From assembly GCA_021464415.1 (NCBI GenBank), contig CM038465.1, forward strand, positions 81,750,919-81,814,918: a stretch of DNA of 64,000 bases, written 5' to 3'. This DNA comes from Lonicera japonica (taxonomy: Eukaryota > Streptophyta > Magnoliopsida > Dipsacales > Caprifoliaceae). Position numbers and translations under genes: made by a program. Shown one piece after another: positions 13,099-25,839 of the stretch; within the stretch, counting starts at the first letter, position 1; each line of letters starts with the position of its first letter. The notes below the pieces were generated by a model. It was not told the DNA's origin and did not search any database. It saw only the letters and a program-made list of their open reading frames with translations.

Positions 13099-13912
13099 TT
13101 TCACTTGTTTAATAAAAAAAGTATGATTTTTTATTTGTTGATTTGGGGGTTTGAATGCATGCTTTTATTGCTGGACACATAATGAAGCAATGGGGAGGGG
13201 ATCCAGTTGCTAAAGAAGACGATGTCGAGAAATAAATTAAATACATTATATACATATATTCCTTCCACTATATTGTTTTCCATTTTATGAGTAATTTTTC
13301 TCAATTCAATTTTAATTTTGTGTTAGTTGATATGGTTTGAACTTAAAACTTCACACTAACTTTAATCAATGCCCAATTTTTCAAGCGTGTCTATTTAGCT
13401 AAATAAAGACGTGTATCATCTCAAACAAAAGAAAAACATGTAACATAATTAAAAGATCTACATGCGATCAACCTCCAAGGAAGTCATTACAACGTAAATG
13501 CAGCATTTATCATAACTCAATTAACATGTACACGTGATTTGTGAGTTATTCGAATTTATCTAATTTGAACAGCAAATAAAACAAAAAATGATTAATGGTT
13601 CAGCGGTTAGTTGCGAGTTTAGTTTATATAATAACATCTAAAGTTTGGCTCATTGCAAACAAACTTTTTATTCAAATAGAAAACTGTAGGGGCAAAATCA
13701 GCTCTTAAAAATTCTAACATAATTTCATTGGTAATTATAGTCTATGTTCATTTTATAAGATGGTGGTTAATTTGATACGTATCCATTTCACTCTACATGT
13801 AACCTACAAACATATACACCACTGACAAAAAAATAAAAATAAAGCCTGCTACTTACAAGTATTGTATTTAATGGCACTGATTTTTTTGTTGGATGTCTTA
13901 AAATTGCATCTT
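13099..13912 (+). pseudogene. Duplicated 3' end of MATE-1 (intron 7, last exon, 3' flank)
   Basis: The segment copies 7590-8328 plus 9954-10020. The last-exon equivalent is 13161-13235: it keeps all 25 codons including the TAA and the [12 protein letters not shown] ending. The 3' splice acceptor has changed from GCAG to GCAT, and no upstream exons exist. It cannot make a MATE protein. It marks the start of unit B and was probably produced by unequal exchange. Confidence 0.88.
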
Positions 13913-14103
13913 TGATTTGGTTAGAAAGGAAAGAAACAAAAACATACAGCGCAACTACTCTCCTCGCCGGTATGCAACTCCTTGCATATCCGCTTTATGT
14001 AACATCATTAGTTCCGTGGATGGCACTATCACCCGCATGGCTTGCTTTCCTTAGGTTCTTCCAAGTTTGGACATGTAGTTCGCACACTTATTCTCTTCCC
14101 TCA

Positions 14104-17100
14104 TCACGTGCATAAGTTCCAAGTGCATAGCTCCTTCAATGTCTTGCAGTCTTGAATGAGGGTCTTGTCTGAATGATTTTCTACATTGTCTTTGTTTATC
14201 AGGTTCACTGCATTAACCGAGTTTGTCTCCACGATAGCTTCCAGCCGAGCTCTTTCATTCGCCAGTTTCATAGCTCGCCGTATTCCCCACAACTCCGCCT
14301 GGAGGGGTGTTGCATATCCGATTCGCCCACAAAATCCTTCAATCCATCTACCATAGCTGTCACGAGCAAGTCCACCATATGCTGCCCATCCGTACTCACC
14401 AAAAGTGCTTCCATTTAAATTAATCTTAATGGTACCTATTGAAGGGAAACACCACTTGTTAAGTTCGTTGTTTTGATTTGTTCTTTTATTACTATTAAGA
14501 TTAAAAGCATGGAGTGTTTCAAGCGTAAGCGTGTGGCTCCTTAAAGCAATGCTTTCAGTTTTTATAATAATATTATTGAAAACTTTATCATTTTTACATT
14601 TCCAAAGCATCCAGATGGTGGTAGTGAACACCGTAGTCCACGGGATTCCCAAATTAAATTTCATATTCTCATCTTTGATATTACTTTCAAGCCAGGTATT
14701 AAAATCACCAGCTGTGGGTATCTAACTAGCTAATATCATTTGTTAGCTTATCCCATGTAATGGCAACAATAGTACAATTCCTAAAAATGTGCTTAATTGA
14801 TTCAATTTTTTCGCAAAACCCACAAGAAGCATTATGAGAAATATTTCTAGTCACGCAAGCTTCATTTGTGAGAATTTTTCCTTGTTTAAGTAACCACTGA
14901 AAACTTATAATTCTTTGAGGAGCCTTCAATTTACAAAGCCATTTTTAATTATCACCACCTGTAGAGATGGTACCATTTTTAATAAGAATATTCTCATAAC
15001 ATTTAGAAATAGAAAACTTCCCTTAACCTATGCCGCTCCATGAAGGTGAGTCCTGCAAATTCGAAACTAGAGGAAGAGAGACACTAAAAATAGCATCAGT
15101 TATATGAGTAAGGGAAAATGTTATCTATCCAAACATTGTTCCAACACCCATTATTATCTACTAGGGTAGCCACATTCACATCCGCCACATCAAAGTTTCC
15201 AGAAACAAAGTTCCTTATAGGCTCCTGCCCACACCACCAATTGTTGAGAATATAAATGTCATTTCCATTTCCCACGATCCATTTCGTATCCCGGGTAAGA
15301 ACATCTTCGCCATAGTAAATGCATTTCCAAATGTGAAAAGATGTGGGTTTTCTAGCCCAATCTCTTGGGTTAGAGCCACATTTATATTTGTCCTGTAACA
15401 ATTTGGCCTACGGCTTGTTATAACCATTCATAATTTCCTAACCGAGTTTAACATTTATGGCAATGTTGTTATCACAACATTTCCTTATGCCTAGGCTCCC
15501 ATGCATTTTAGGCTTACAAACAGTATCCCAATTAATAAGGTGGACCTTTTTCTTAACATCCGTGTCACCCTATAAAAAAATCTTGTTAAGTTTATCAATG
15601 TCTTTGCAAATGGATGCAGGAAATTTCATAGTTTGTATAGCATAGTTGGGAATAATAGTAGTGACAATTTGAACAAGGGTGTTCCTGCCAGCAAGAGAAA
15701 GCAAATTTGTCTTCCAGCCACTCAATTTCCTTTGAACTTTTTTAACAATGGTTTTGTAATGCTTTTTCTTGTTTTTACTGTGAACCAGGGAAACTCTAAA
15801 ATAGGTACAGAGGTTATTCGATAGGCTCATACCACAAATGAAACTATATCTTAAAGCCTTTCTTTTTGGGACATTAGGAGAGCAATAAAGTTTAGATTTT
15901 GAAAAATTAACCTTTTGTCCCGAGTTTTCACAGAAGTTATTAAGAACCTGCTTAATAACTCTACAATTATTCTTCGAGGCTTTAGAAAAAAGAATCAAGT
16001 CATTAGCAAAGAATAAGTGGCTAAAAACATTGCCATTAGGGGAGGCTTTTAAACCAACCCCTTTATTTGTTATTGACTATATCATTTATGAGGTTAAAGA
16101 GGAACTCAAGGCATAAAACAAAGAGGTACGGGGATAGAGGGTCCCTTTGTCTTAAACCCCTCGTAGGTTTAAAATCCTTAAGTTTCTCCCCATTCCAAAG
16201 AACAGCCTTCTGACTTTGTGCCACATATGTTATAATCAACTTGACCCAAGTATCACTAAAATTGAATTTTTTAAGAGTTTTTTCAATAAAGTTTTAGTCA
16301 ACTCTATCGTAAGCTTTCTCCAAGTCAATTTTTATAATGAAACCTCCTTGTTTACATTTTCTTTGTTCAAAAGTATGAATAATTTTTTACGAAATGATGA
16401 TATTATCCTTAGTTTGGAGACTTGATATGAAGCTGGCTTGGCAAGGCCCAACCAGTTTATTAAGCAGCGGCCTAAGCCTTCTCACAATGACTTTAGTAAT
16501 AATCTTATATGCAACGTTACAAAGGGTAATGAGACAAAATTGATTAATGCAAACAGGATTCTCAATCTTCGGAATTAAAGTGGTAAGAGAATTCGTGAGC
16601 CAAGCAGGAAGATTGATAGTATTAAAGTAGTAATCACAAAATTAACCAAAGTCTCACCAATCGTGCTCTAATACATTCGATAAAAGATACGGATGGTAGC
16701 CATCCAGGTCTGGCGCCTTATGACCTTTCATGCTAAAACTCGCTTCTTTAATCTCAAAAGCACTAACCTGAGCATTTAGAATACTATTGTCTCTAACAGT
16801 AAGCTTAGGAGTAATAGGAAACTCTACATTAGCATGATCAATGTTAATATCCTTAGAAAAAAGGTTACAAAAATTTTCACGAATGTAGGAAGATATAATA
16901 TTAGCATAATTCGACCAAGTCCCATTGATTTTAAGCCTCTTAATTTTATTCCTTTTATGCCTTATTATCGTAGACAAATGAAAAAATTGAGTATTTATAT
17001 CACCTTTAGCGAGCCATAAGACCCTCGATTTTTCTCTTCATAGCATATCTTCTTGTTTAAGAACTATACTCAGTTCTTTTCTGAGATTTTTTTCAAGAGA

Positions 17101-18097
17101 ATCAAGGCTATGATATAAGCATCTCTCTTGAGCAATTTGAACACCATTTAGTCTTGCCTTAATTCTCTTTTTTACTTTAAAAAATATTACCAAAGGTGTG
17201 CCTATTCCAACTTTTGACTTCGACAATGAAATTACTAAGATTATCTTATAAGTTAGCCTTTTTCATCCACACAATTTTAATAAAATTATCAAAGTCATAG
17301 TGATCAATCCAACTGGCCAAAAATTAGAAAGGTCTATTAATAACTTGAGGACAGAAGTTAGAATTCATACCTTCTAAATTTAGGACGAGCGAACTGTGGT
17401 CGGACTATGTTCTTTGTAAGTTGGTGACACTTGCTTCCGGGTGATTTAAAGTCCAATTGGGATTTTCCAAGACTCTATCAATTTTTGCCATAGTGTTGGC
17501 CTTACCTTCTCTATTGTTGGACCAAGGGAGATTTGGACCACTAGACCCCAAGTCGATGAGGTTGCACTCTTTAATATTATTGGCAAATGTAGAACATCTG
17601 GTAGAAGAAGAGGATGAGGCAAAACTTTTTTTCTCACTCGCGTTTATGTGATCATTAAAGTCGTCTCCCACAAGCCAAGGGAAATTCGCACTATTAACAA
17701 TTGCTTTCAGGTTGTTCCACAGATGCTTTCTCAGGACACCATTATGATTACCTTAAACGGCTGAGAGCAACCAATATTCATAGTTATTTCTTGTCATAAT
17801 TGCATGAACCACCTGTTGAGTAACTTGGTGTTGGGTGAGAGTGACCCTTAAATGGTCCCAAATCACCCAAATCCAACCCACCTTACCATTCAGGCCTGCT
17901 ATAATATTGTGAAAATAACCCAAATTTCTAAAGAAAGTTTCACTGCCAGCGTAAGGAACTTTTGTTTTAAGAATGATAATAAGTTTCGGGTCATGTTCCT
18001 TGCAAAGATCTGTCATTGTGTTTTTAAAATATGTGCTCCCGACACGTCAACAGTTCCAAAAAATGCACTTAATGAGTTGAAGGAGGATAGGCACTAA
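14104..18097 (-). pseudogene. LINE ORF2: endonuclease, reverse transcriptase, RNase H (broken)
   Basis: Pieces in several frames make up one decayed ORF2. 18097-17405 is an exonuclease-endonuclease-phosphatase domain (MTDLCKEHDPKLII, then GDDFNDH). 16977-16654 holds the start of the reverse transcriptase, with APDLDGYHP where active copies usually have APGPDG. 15998-15570 is the end of the reverse transcriptase and thumb (ILFSKAS, QKVNFSKSK, LSLAGR). 15401-14726 is the linker and zinc-finger region (NWWCG; CGFCEKIESIKHIFRNC). 14664-14104 is the RNase H domain (KINLNGSTFGEYGWAAYGGLARD, ELWGIRRAM). The protein would cut the target and reverse-transcribe the LINE RNA; this copy cannot. Confidence 0.85.
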
Positions 18098-18915
18098 GTT
18101 TTTCCCTCACCATCGACTCTATTGATGCAGCCGTTACCACCATATGAACATTGTGTAGCCATCGCTACATCTACCAGCTCTCGTTTGTCAACATGGGAAA
18201 CCTGATTTGGTTAATATTCTATTGCATCTCCGTGATGTGTATCTCATATTCCCTCACTGGGAGAGCGAACCACACAGGGTTGCTAGTTACCTTGTGTATG
18301 ACTGTTTCCATGTAGTGGGTCATGAGGTTTAGGGTTTATGTTAAAGATGGGAATGGGTAGGGGTGGGAGGGGTATGGTGGTGGGAATGAAGGAATTAGTT
18401 TCTAAACCTCCTTTAATGGGGCTCGAGAAAGTAAAATTGTTAGTAGGGGGAGTTGAGTCATAACTCATTTGCCTTCACTGCTACTAGCAACAAAATTAAA
18501 ATCTCTAGCATTGTACAAAGCTTTTTTGCTTCTATTTTTGTTTTGAATGGTCAAGGGCCGATTTTGTAGCGTTGGTTTGGGCTGTTGCATACTTGAGTTA
18601 CCGATGACAAATTAGGCCGAAAAACTCTTACTCGGTCCAGTAGCTGTTCTTTGGTTGTTTTCTTGTGCATTAGTATCATTTCTTGATTTTCTTTTTAGGC
18701 TATCCGCATCACGTGACGTACCGTCTCAAATAAGGAGTGAAATCTATTTCCATTGTTAAAAATCAAGTTACTGCCATTATTTTACCTTGGCCCATGAATT
18801 GGGTTTTCTTGTATCTAGGCTTTACAAGTTTCCATGGGCTGTAGTGCTCTCATTCTTTAATATTTTCCGTAACCCAAGTATTTTCTGTTCTTCGTCTTAC
18901 ACCAGTGACCTCTAT

Positions 18916-20920
18916 TGTGACATCCCGAATCTTAAACAAATATCTTAGCATCATTTAAACATGTTTAATCATTGATTAGCATTTACAATCATGTTTGTGC
19001 ATTTGATAATATCATTTTATGCCTAATGTATGGTGAATAGTGGAATTGTGCATTTTGCCATGATGTTTGATTTTGTAAGAAGAATATGAGTTAGGTTTGT
19101 TTATATTATAAGAATTCATGTTAGAATAATAATTCATGAGGAGCTTATGTGAAAATAAAGTATATAAGTGAATTTAGTTGTGTGAAATAGAAATAGAATG
19201 AAGTGGTGTGTAAATTGCACAAGTATGTGCTAAGTGTCACTTCTCTTATTAGAGTTGTATGATTCATCAAATTGAGGAGCTTGTGTTTACACAAGCTCCT
19301 CTCTTATGTAATATTCATTGAGGAGCTTAAAATACAGGAGAAAAGTGGGAGAAAAGAACGGAGAAAAAGAGAAAAATAGGATAAACAATAAGGAAAATTA
19401 GAGAATTAAAGTTTGGTAAGTTCAAACTATGCTATTTATGTTTTTATCATGTTTTTATCATATTTATAGTAATTGAAATTGGAAAATCATGATTGAAAAT
19501 GAAAGAATCATGGTTTTGAGTTTGTTTCTTGGTGTTCTTGTGTGTTGTGGATGTAATTGGATTTTCTTGATCATAAAGAGATAATAATTGATGAGAAAAG
19601 TAAAAATCGTGCTAAAAATGAGTTGTGTATTGTTTGTTGATGTTTAGTAAAGTTTTGTATGAGATTTGATTGAAAACAAGATGGAAAATTTAGAAGTTTT
19701 GTAATTCTAGCAGATTGGTGTCACTGTGGGAGAATTGTTATAACTCTTTGTAGAAAATTCCAATTGATGCAATGTAAATTGCATTAGAAAGTAGACACAT
19801 AGAGCTTTCTAGAAATATATGGAAGGGCAGCTAACTCTCAGCCAATTAGTACATTTTAATCCATAAAGTTACATTTTTTAGAGCATGTTTGTACCGAATT
19901 TTTTTATGAATACCCAATGTTTTAGCCATTAGATTATGCTCAAATTCTGGAATATTGTTTATAGATATATTTTGTAACTACTCTAAAATTTTGGGAATGA
20001 TCGGAGCATGTAAAGTGCCTCGTATGTGCAGGGATTTGGATTGCACCTAATTTTGAATGGTTGTAATGTGTTGTAAATTAGCAAGTGCATAAGGATTATA
20101 CATTTGTGTAATTGTTAGTGTATTTTTCACATTTATAAATGATTATATTGATGTAGAATTGAAATACTAATTATGTTGGATTGATAAGTGAATGAACGAA
20201 TACTTCTAACGCACCGAGAAAATAGAACTTAGAACCACGTTAGTGTGGACTTGAGGTGAGTGTGCTCACTTGGAATTTATATACATTTAAATGTATAAAT
20301 GTGAAGGGTGATATGGAATATGTATATTAATATTACTACGCTTGGTAAAGTGGAATTGAGTCGCGACTTGATTGAAAGAAAAATATGTAATGGTACATTT
20401 GATGCCTAATATATAAAGGGCTAGAGGATAGGTATATGGTATGGATGCTTGATGCCTAATAATTAGGGCTAAAAAGCAGTTATATGTGTGGTACATCTGA
20501 TGCCTTATATGATGGTTAGAGGATGAGAATTGAATATGGTTATATATGATATGTGTATATGTATATATACTTTTACAGATTACTGTTGATGAATGTTGTG
20601 CATTTACTGAGCCTATAGCTCACACATTTATATATGTTTCTCTTTACAGGTAACAAGAAGGGACGTCCATTGCCATGTTTATGATGGGTGGGAAGGTTTA
20701 TGGCAAAAGACACTATGTCGTTTTTGTTTTGTGTATTTTAACTAGACATCCTTATATGTGTGTGAGTTGTAAATATTTGTCAGTATCACTTTTTAAGACA
20801 AGGTTGTAAAAAAATTCATGGATATGAAATGATTTTGATTTTGGAAATGATTATGTTATTATTTTCTCTTAATTTAATAATACTTTTAAATAAGTATTAT
20901 TTTGTTGTTTGGGTGTGACA
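18916..20920. mobile_element. Solo LTR, 2.0 kb, nested in the LINE
   Basis: The segment begins TGTGACATCCCGAATC and ends TTTGGGTGTGACA. These are TG...CA ends with the short inverted terminus typical of Ty3/gypsy LTRs. It is flanked by TCTAT (18911-18915) and TCTAC (20921-20925), a 5-bp duplication with one change. It separates LINE ORF1 from ORF2. No internal coding domain remains. Confidence 0.82.
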
Positions 20921-20926
20921 TCTACC

Positions 20927-21620
20927 TTATCGGAAACCTGCAAAAATTGGTGGAACACCAACAGAATTAGGCTCATTCGATATAATAGGAATTAGCTTTC
21001 TACATAAATCAACTCTATTGCCCACTTGACCACATTTAAAGCATAGTTGATGTATAAACTCGTAAACTGTATTATACTTTTTTCCGGCTAGCGTATAAGA
21101 TGGCACCAAAGGTTTTGCCAAATTCACCTGATCACAAACTCTTGCGTAATTGCCACGCTTAGAGTTTGCCATATTAAAATCCACCTTAAGAGGCTTTCCA
21201 AATTTCATAGCAATTCAGTAAATGGCTTTGAGCACAAAGTACTCAATGGGTAATTCCTGGCAATCTAATCCAAATTACCTTAGGTGTATTTTTTTCCTCC
21301 AAATATTTTAAATTAGGCTCCCACTCCCAAACGGTGAGATAATGGTTCATGGTAACCCACGATCTCTCCGTTAAAACATGTTGATAATCCACCTGATTGT
21401 CAAATTTCAAGAGGTAAAACCCCTCATCCAGATCGATAATCTCAAATTCACCTGGCAATTTCCATAGCAACTTAGCTCTATTAGTTAGAGCTTTGTAACC
21501 TATGCTTTTGCCCAAAAGTTTCACAATGAGAATATCTTTCTATCTCAGCTGGAGTTTTTTCATCATTCCTAAGGGAATGTCCACCATAGGTGACATAGGG
21601 TCCTCATTAGAGGGATTCAT
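20927..21620 (-). pseudogene. LINE ORF1: DUF4283 and CCHC zinc knuckle (broken)
   Basis: 21524-21243 encodes a DUF4283-like RNA-binding domain (LLWKLPGEFEIIDLDEGFYL, then VWEWEPNL). 21208-20927 continues with a knuckle region containing CFKCGQVGNRVDLC, where the usual CxxCxxxGHxxxxC has lost its histidine. A start lies at 21620-21618, but a stop follows about 26 codons later, so the frame is broken. This is the nucleic-acid-binding chaperone protein of plant LINEs. The flanking LTR insertion removed its link to ORF2. Confidence 0.78.
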
Positions 21621-22028
21621 GTTCAGATCAAGATTTTGGGAGTTAATCTCTCACTCTATCTGACCACATTTCCACTTCCCCATCAAAACAAATTTCTTTA
21701 GGTTTAGTATCAAAAACCTTGTAGGACTTGATTTGTTTGGGTTGTGGGTCATCACCCCCCACTTCCCCTTAATAAAGCATCATGTTCATTCATACCATGG
21801 TCAGTGTCCATACAATGATCAACAGAATCATCTCCCAAGGAGACTCTTTGAGACCAACAAGGTGGGTTATTTCCCAAATCAGAAATGTTTGGTGGTGCAA
21901 TTTCATTTTCGCAGTTCATATTTTGCAAAGAAGTGGGATTTTCAGCAGAGATGTGAGCATTCTTGACTTTTTTGTTGCTTGGTGAGTTGACGTCCTCTTC
22001 GTTGGAAGAGATTCCAGGCGATTTATAT

Positions 22029-23510
22029 ATTACATCTTATTTTTATTTTTTTTGGCCTACACATTATTCGAGTCCTACTATATATTAGATGCATATATCG
22101 AATGATAAGATGATTATTTAGGAGTACAAGACAGAGATAATATAATTTATATAGTAAAATTGGACATCTATCAACTTCGGTCAATGGTTGTCACGTGGTT
22201 TTCCAGTTAGGTAAAAATAATAATTTACCAATTTCATGCCTGACGCAAAATCCTACCATATCTATCTATTATTTATCTTAAAACAGTCACCTAATGTCTA
22301 TATGATAAGGAAATGTTTTTTTTGGACTAAGGTATAATTCAACAAAAGAATCTAATTAAGGGTTTAGCTGAAGTTTTACAAAATTATCTTTTGTTTATCA
22401 CTAATTTTTTTTTTAAACCACTAGGACTAGCCTAGCCTAGTGGCTAAAACTCGCTCCCAACTAGTGGGAGGTCTTGAGTTGAATTCATGCTTTGACGTAA
22501 ATGTGTTCAAAAAAAAAAAAAAAAAAGAACTACATCAACTTTCTCTCTCCTCACATTTTTATAAAACTTTAAAAATGTTTATCCAAATTTAAATTTTTAT
22601 AAAATTATATATTTTAAATCTATTCATTGAAATCTAGTGACAGTAAAATTATGTATAAACAAATTAATTATTTTCTAATAAAAATTACATATAATGAGTT
22701 TCACATTATAGATTTTTTAATATTAAATTTTTATCAAATATACAAAGAGAGTACTATTCGGATTTAAGGTGAATATATATTTTTTGTTTTTGACTAATAA
22801 AGACAAATTTTTTTTTAAACTAAAGTACACTCAATAAATTTACTAATCAATGGTCTAGAAAACTTATAAAATAGTGTTATGGTTTAATCACATAACTAAG
22901 TTCGTCTCCAATAGCTAATCCCCACCATAGATTCTTATTTCATCTTTGGGTACAGATTCACACATATAATAATACATAACATCTCACACAATCAAATACA
23001 CTCAACCACATCAAATTTTGGTCTCATCAAATTGTTTATAAAACTTCAAAATATAATAACTTTTAATCCAAATATCAAACTATAATAAAAAAAAATTATA
23101 TTTAAAACTTACTCATTGAGATCTATAAAATAATTAAGATCCATCATAAGATACAATTGTTAATGAATTGGTTGTTTTAATTTGCATGGTACTTTCAAAA
23201 TATGATTTGGAAAAACATTTCAAAAATTATTTTTAAAATTAAATATTTATACTTTCTTCAACTTAAATTAAGAGTTTCATTCTCTTTTTAAAACATCTTA
23301 AATTAAAAACTCATTTCATTTCAAGACCTATAATCAATATTGCAAAGTTTATAATATCAAATCAGTTAAATTGATGACCAGTGACCGACTTCTTTTTTGT
23401 TTTTTTTTATTTTTGTGTGACCAATAATTAAGTTGAAAATATTTTTTTCTTAAACAGTGCGGAAGTTACAGTAAAACTCTTAATTTGAGTATTTTTTTTT
23501 AATACATGAA
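22029..23510. repeat. Unit B downstream flank (copy of 10025-11510)
   Basis: This is a near-collinear copy of unit A sequence, for example the stretch containing CATCTATCAACTTCGGTCAA. It is non-coding. It differs mainly by a short insertion around 22420-22526 and by loss of about 100 bp at the same place. Confidence 0.7.
22420..22526 (+). mobile_element. Possible tRNA-derived SINE with poly(A) tail
   Basis: A box-like TAGCCTAGTGG (22433-22443) and B box-like GAGTTGAATTC (22476-22486) are spaced as in a tRNA promoter. They are followed about 25 bp later by an 18-nt A tail (22509-22526). The segment is absent from the aligned unit A copy. It is short for a SINE and the flanking duplication is not clear. 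Confidence 0.5.
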
Positions 23511-23515
23511 ATTGA

Positions 23516-24458
23516 AGTTAGATTTTGGAGCATCCAACCTAAAACTAATTGGCAATAAGTGGAGTAGCCCCTACATCTTATATATTGAATTATGATTATC
23601 TACTCTTCCGATGTGGGATTGATAGTCTCAACACGCCCCCTCACGTGTAGCGTAATTTTTACCCAATACGTGGATTGACTGGGTGACGTGGAGCCCGTGA
23701 CGGCCGTTTCTTTTTGAACGGTGAACCCAAACAATGGGGATCTTACTGCTTTGATACCAAGTTACGAACCATCTCTTCCAAAAGCTTAAGCTGTTAAGTA
23801 GTGGGTTAACAATGTATATCATATTCTTCAACACTCTCCCTCACGTGCGAGCCACTCGCACGTGGATAGACAAACGAAACCAAAGGCCAAACCGGCCAAA
23901 TCAAATGTGCATTTTGTGCACAAACACAAAGAGAAAAACAAATGCAAGTGGGAAGATTCGAACCCGAGACCTTGCAGAACCTGAGCTCTGATACCAAGTT
24001 AGATTTCGGAGCATCCAACCTAAAGCCAATTGGCAATAGGTGGAGTAGCCCCTACATCTTATATATTGAATTATGATTATTGGCAATAGGTGGAGTAGCC
24101 CCTACATCTTATATATTGAATTATGATTATTAGCAATAGGTGGAGTAACCCCTACATCTTATATATTGAATTATGATTATCCACTCTTCTGATGTGGGAT
24201 TGATAGTCTGAACACGCCCCCTCACGTGTGGCGTAATTTTTACACAACACGTGGATTGACTGGGTGACGTGGAGCCCGTGAAGCCCGTTTCTTTTTAAAC
24301 GGTGAACCCGAACAATAGGGATCTTACTGCTCTAATACCAAGTTAGATTTCGAAGCATCCAACTTAGAACCAATTGGCAATAGGTGGAGTAGCCCCTACA
24401 TCTTATATATTGAATTATGATTATCCATTCTTCCGATGTAGGATTGATAGTCTCAACA
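23516..24458 (-). mobile_element. TRIM-like retroelement with three LTR copies
   Basis: Three copies of a short LTR occur in the same orientation at 23516-23633, 23998-24214 and 24342-24458. On the - strand each starts TGTTGAGACTATCAATCC and is followed by TTGGTATCAGAGC or a close variant, the primer-binding site for initiator methionine tRNA. The middle LTR has a stretch of about 52 bp repeated three times (about 24030-24180). The whole array is flanked by ATTGA (23511-23515 and 24459-24463), so it behaves as one insertion. It has no coding capacity. Confidence 0.75.
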
Positions 24459-24463
24459 ATTGA

Positions 24464-24956
24464 TAGGTCTGGTGATTCAAATAAGAGGAGGAGGAGATGC
24501 TTTATTATTTTTTAATGAACACAGCACTGGAAGAAGAAATAAAGAACATGCTTTAAGGTTCTCAATTTTTTCATTACAATTAATTTCTCATGTACTTTTT
24601 TTCAGTAGTAAATTTGGATCAAAAAATATCTAAACATCTTTAATTAAAAATAAAATAAAATTGGTCTACATTGCCGGATGGCACAAAGAATACCTAGTAT
24701 ATTAAAAATAATAGCCTTTGTTTCAGTGTAATCAAAATTAATTATAATTAAGATTTTGACAATCTTGCTGGATGGCACAAAGAATACCTAGTATATTAAA
24801 AACAATAGCCTTTGTTGCAGTGTAATCACAATTATCTATAATTAAGATTTTGACATTGAGGTAATTTGCATTTTTGAGTAATCAGTTTTATCTCTATGTA
24901 ATGTTATTAACGGCGGGGATGCCTCGGTATCCTCTCTCTTTTATTAAAGTTATATA
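24464..24956. repeat. Unit B flank with a tandem duplication of about 97 bp
   Basis: The first 80 bp continue unit B. From about 24672 to 24860 a unit containing GGATGGCACAAAGAATACCT is present twice in tandem with few changes. No gene. Confidence 0.65.
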
Positions 24957-25830
24957 TGTTGTGCCCGCCGGCACTCAGGTCGGGACCGGGGCACCAGCCA
25001 GACCCGCCGGTCCGCGCACATAGTAATGATACTGTCCCCAACTTAAACACCTTTGGGCCACAGGTGTGGGGTTTTATCTTAAAAGGCCTCGTTACTATGT
25101 GGAGACTCTCCCCCACTTATATACCCATGTTGAGTTCTACATTTTCTCCATGTGAGATCAATGGTTTGAGCCAACCATTCTCAACAATCTCCACCTTGGA
25201 TCAAACTAGTCCACCTTGGCTCCACCTCGGACTAACACAGGTCCACCTGGAATCCACTTTTTAACTGTCCATGTAGATCACCACTCAACAATGTCCATCT
25301 GCAAGATCGTCCACCTTTTTTTATCAATGCACATCTCGAGGTACACCCTATTTCACCTTACTCGAAGAACCTGCATAACCACCTTGATAGCAGCACCCCG
25401 AGTGTACGTAAGTTGTAGCGACTCCACACCCGGCTTCTCCGAGTTTAACTCCACCATAGGCTCCACCAAGTCTAGCTACGGGGACGCTTTTTGTAACGAC
25501 TTATCACCTTAGGCTCAACCGAGTTCTTTTGACTCCACCGAGTCTAGCCACCGGTACTGCTTCACAAGTCTGTGGATTCAACATCGGCTCTGATACCAAT
25601 TGTTGTGCCCGTCGGCACTCGGGTCGGGCCCGGGGCACCAGCCGGGCCCGCTGGTCCGCGCATATAGTAACGATACTGTCCCCAACTTAAACACATTTGG
25701 GCCGCAAGTGTGGGGTTTTCTCTTAAAAGGCCTCGTTACTATGTGGAGAATCTCCCCCACTTATATACCCATGTTGAGTTTTACAATCTTTCCATATGGG
25801 ATCAATGGTTTGAGCCAACCATTCTCAACA
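24957..25830 (-). mobile_element. Complete TRIM element, 874 bp
   Basis: Two direct repeats of exactly 230 bp (24957-25186 and 25601-25830) act as LTRs. Read on the - strand they start TGTTGAGAATGGTTGGC and end GGGCACAACA. Directly inside the 5' LTR is TGGTATCAGAGC (25587-25598 on the complement), the tRNA-Met primer-binding site. Inside the other LTR is a purine-rich AAGGTGGAGAT. The interior of about 415 bp is non-coding. Flanks ATATA and TTATA may be the target duplication. Confidence 0.85.
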
Positions 25831-25839
25831 TTATATATA

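Larger units (their letters stand above)
13913..22028 (-). mobile_element. LINE (L1 type with RNase H), about 6.1 kb plus a nested LTR
   Basis: On the - strand the order is ORF1 (20927-21620), endonuclease (17405-18097), reverse transcriptase (15570-17226), zinc-finger linker (14726-15401) and RNase H (14104-14664), the order of plant L1-like LINEs. It sits at a point where units A and B otherwise align. The flanks carry ATTGCATCTT (13903-13912) and ATTACATCTT (22029-22038), a likely target duplication with one mismatch. Stops and frameshifts are frequent, so it is inactive. I see no poly(A) tail at the 13913 end. A solo LTR at 18916-20920 interrupts it. Confidence 0.85.
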
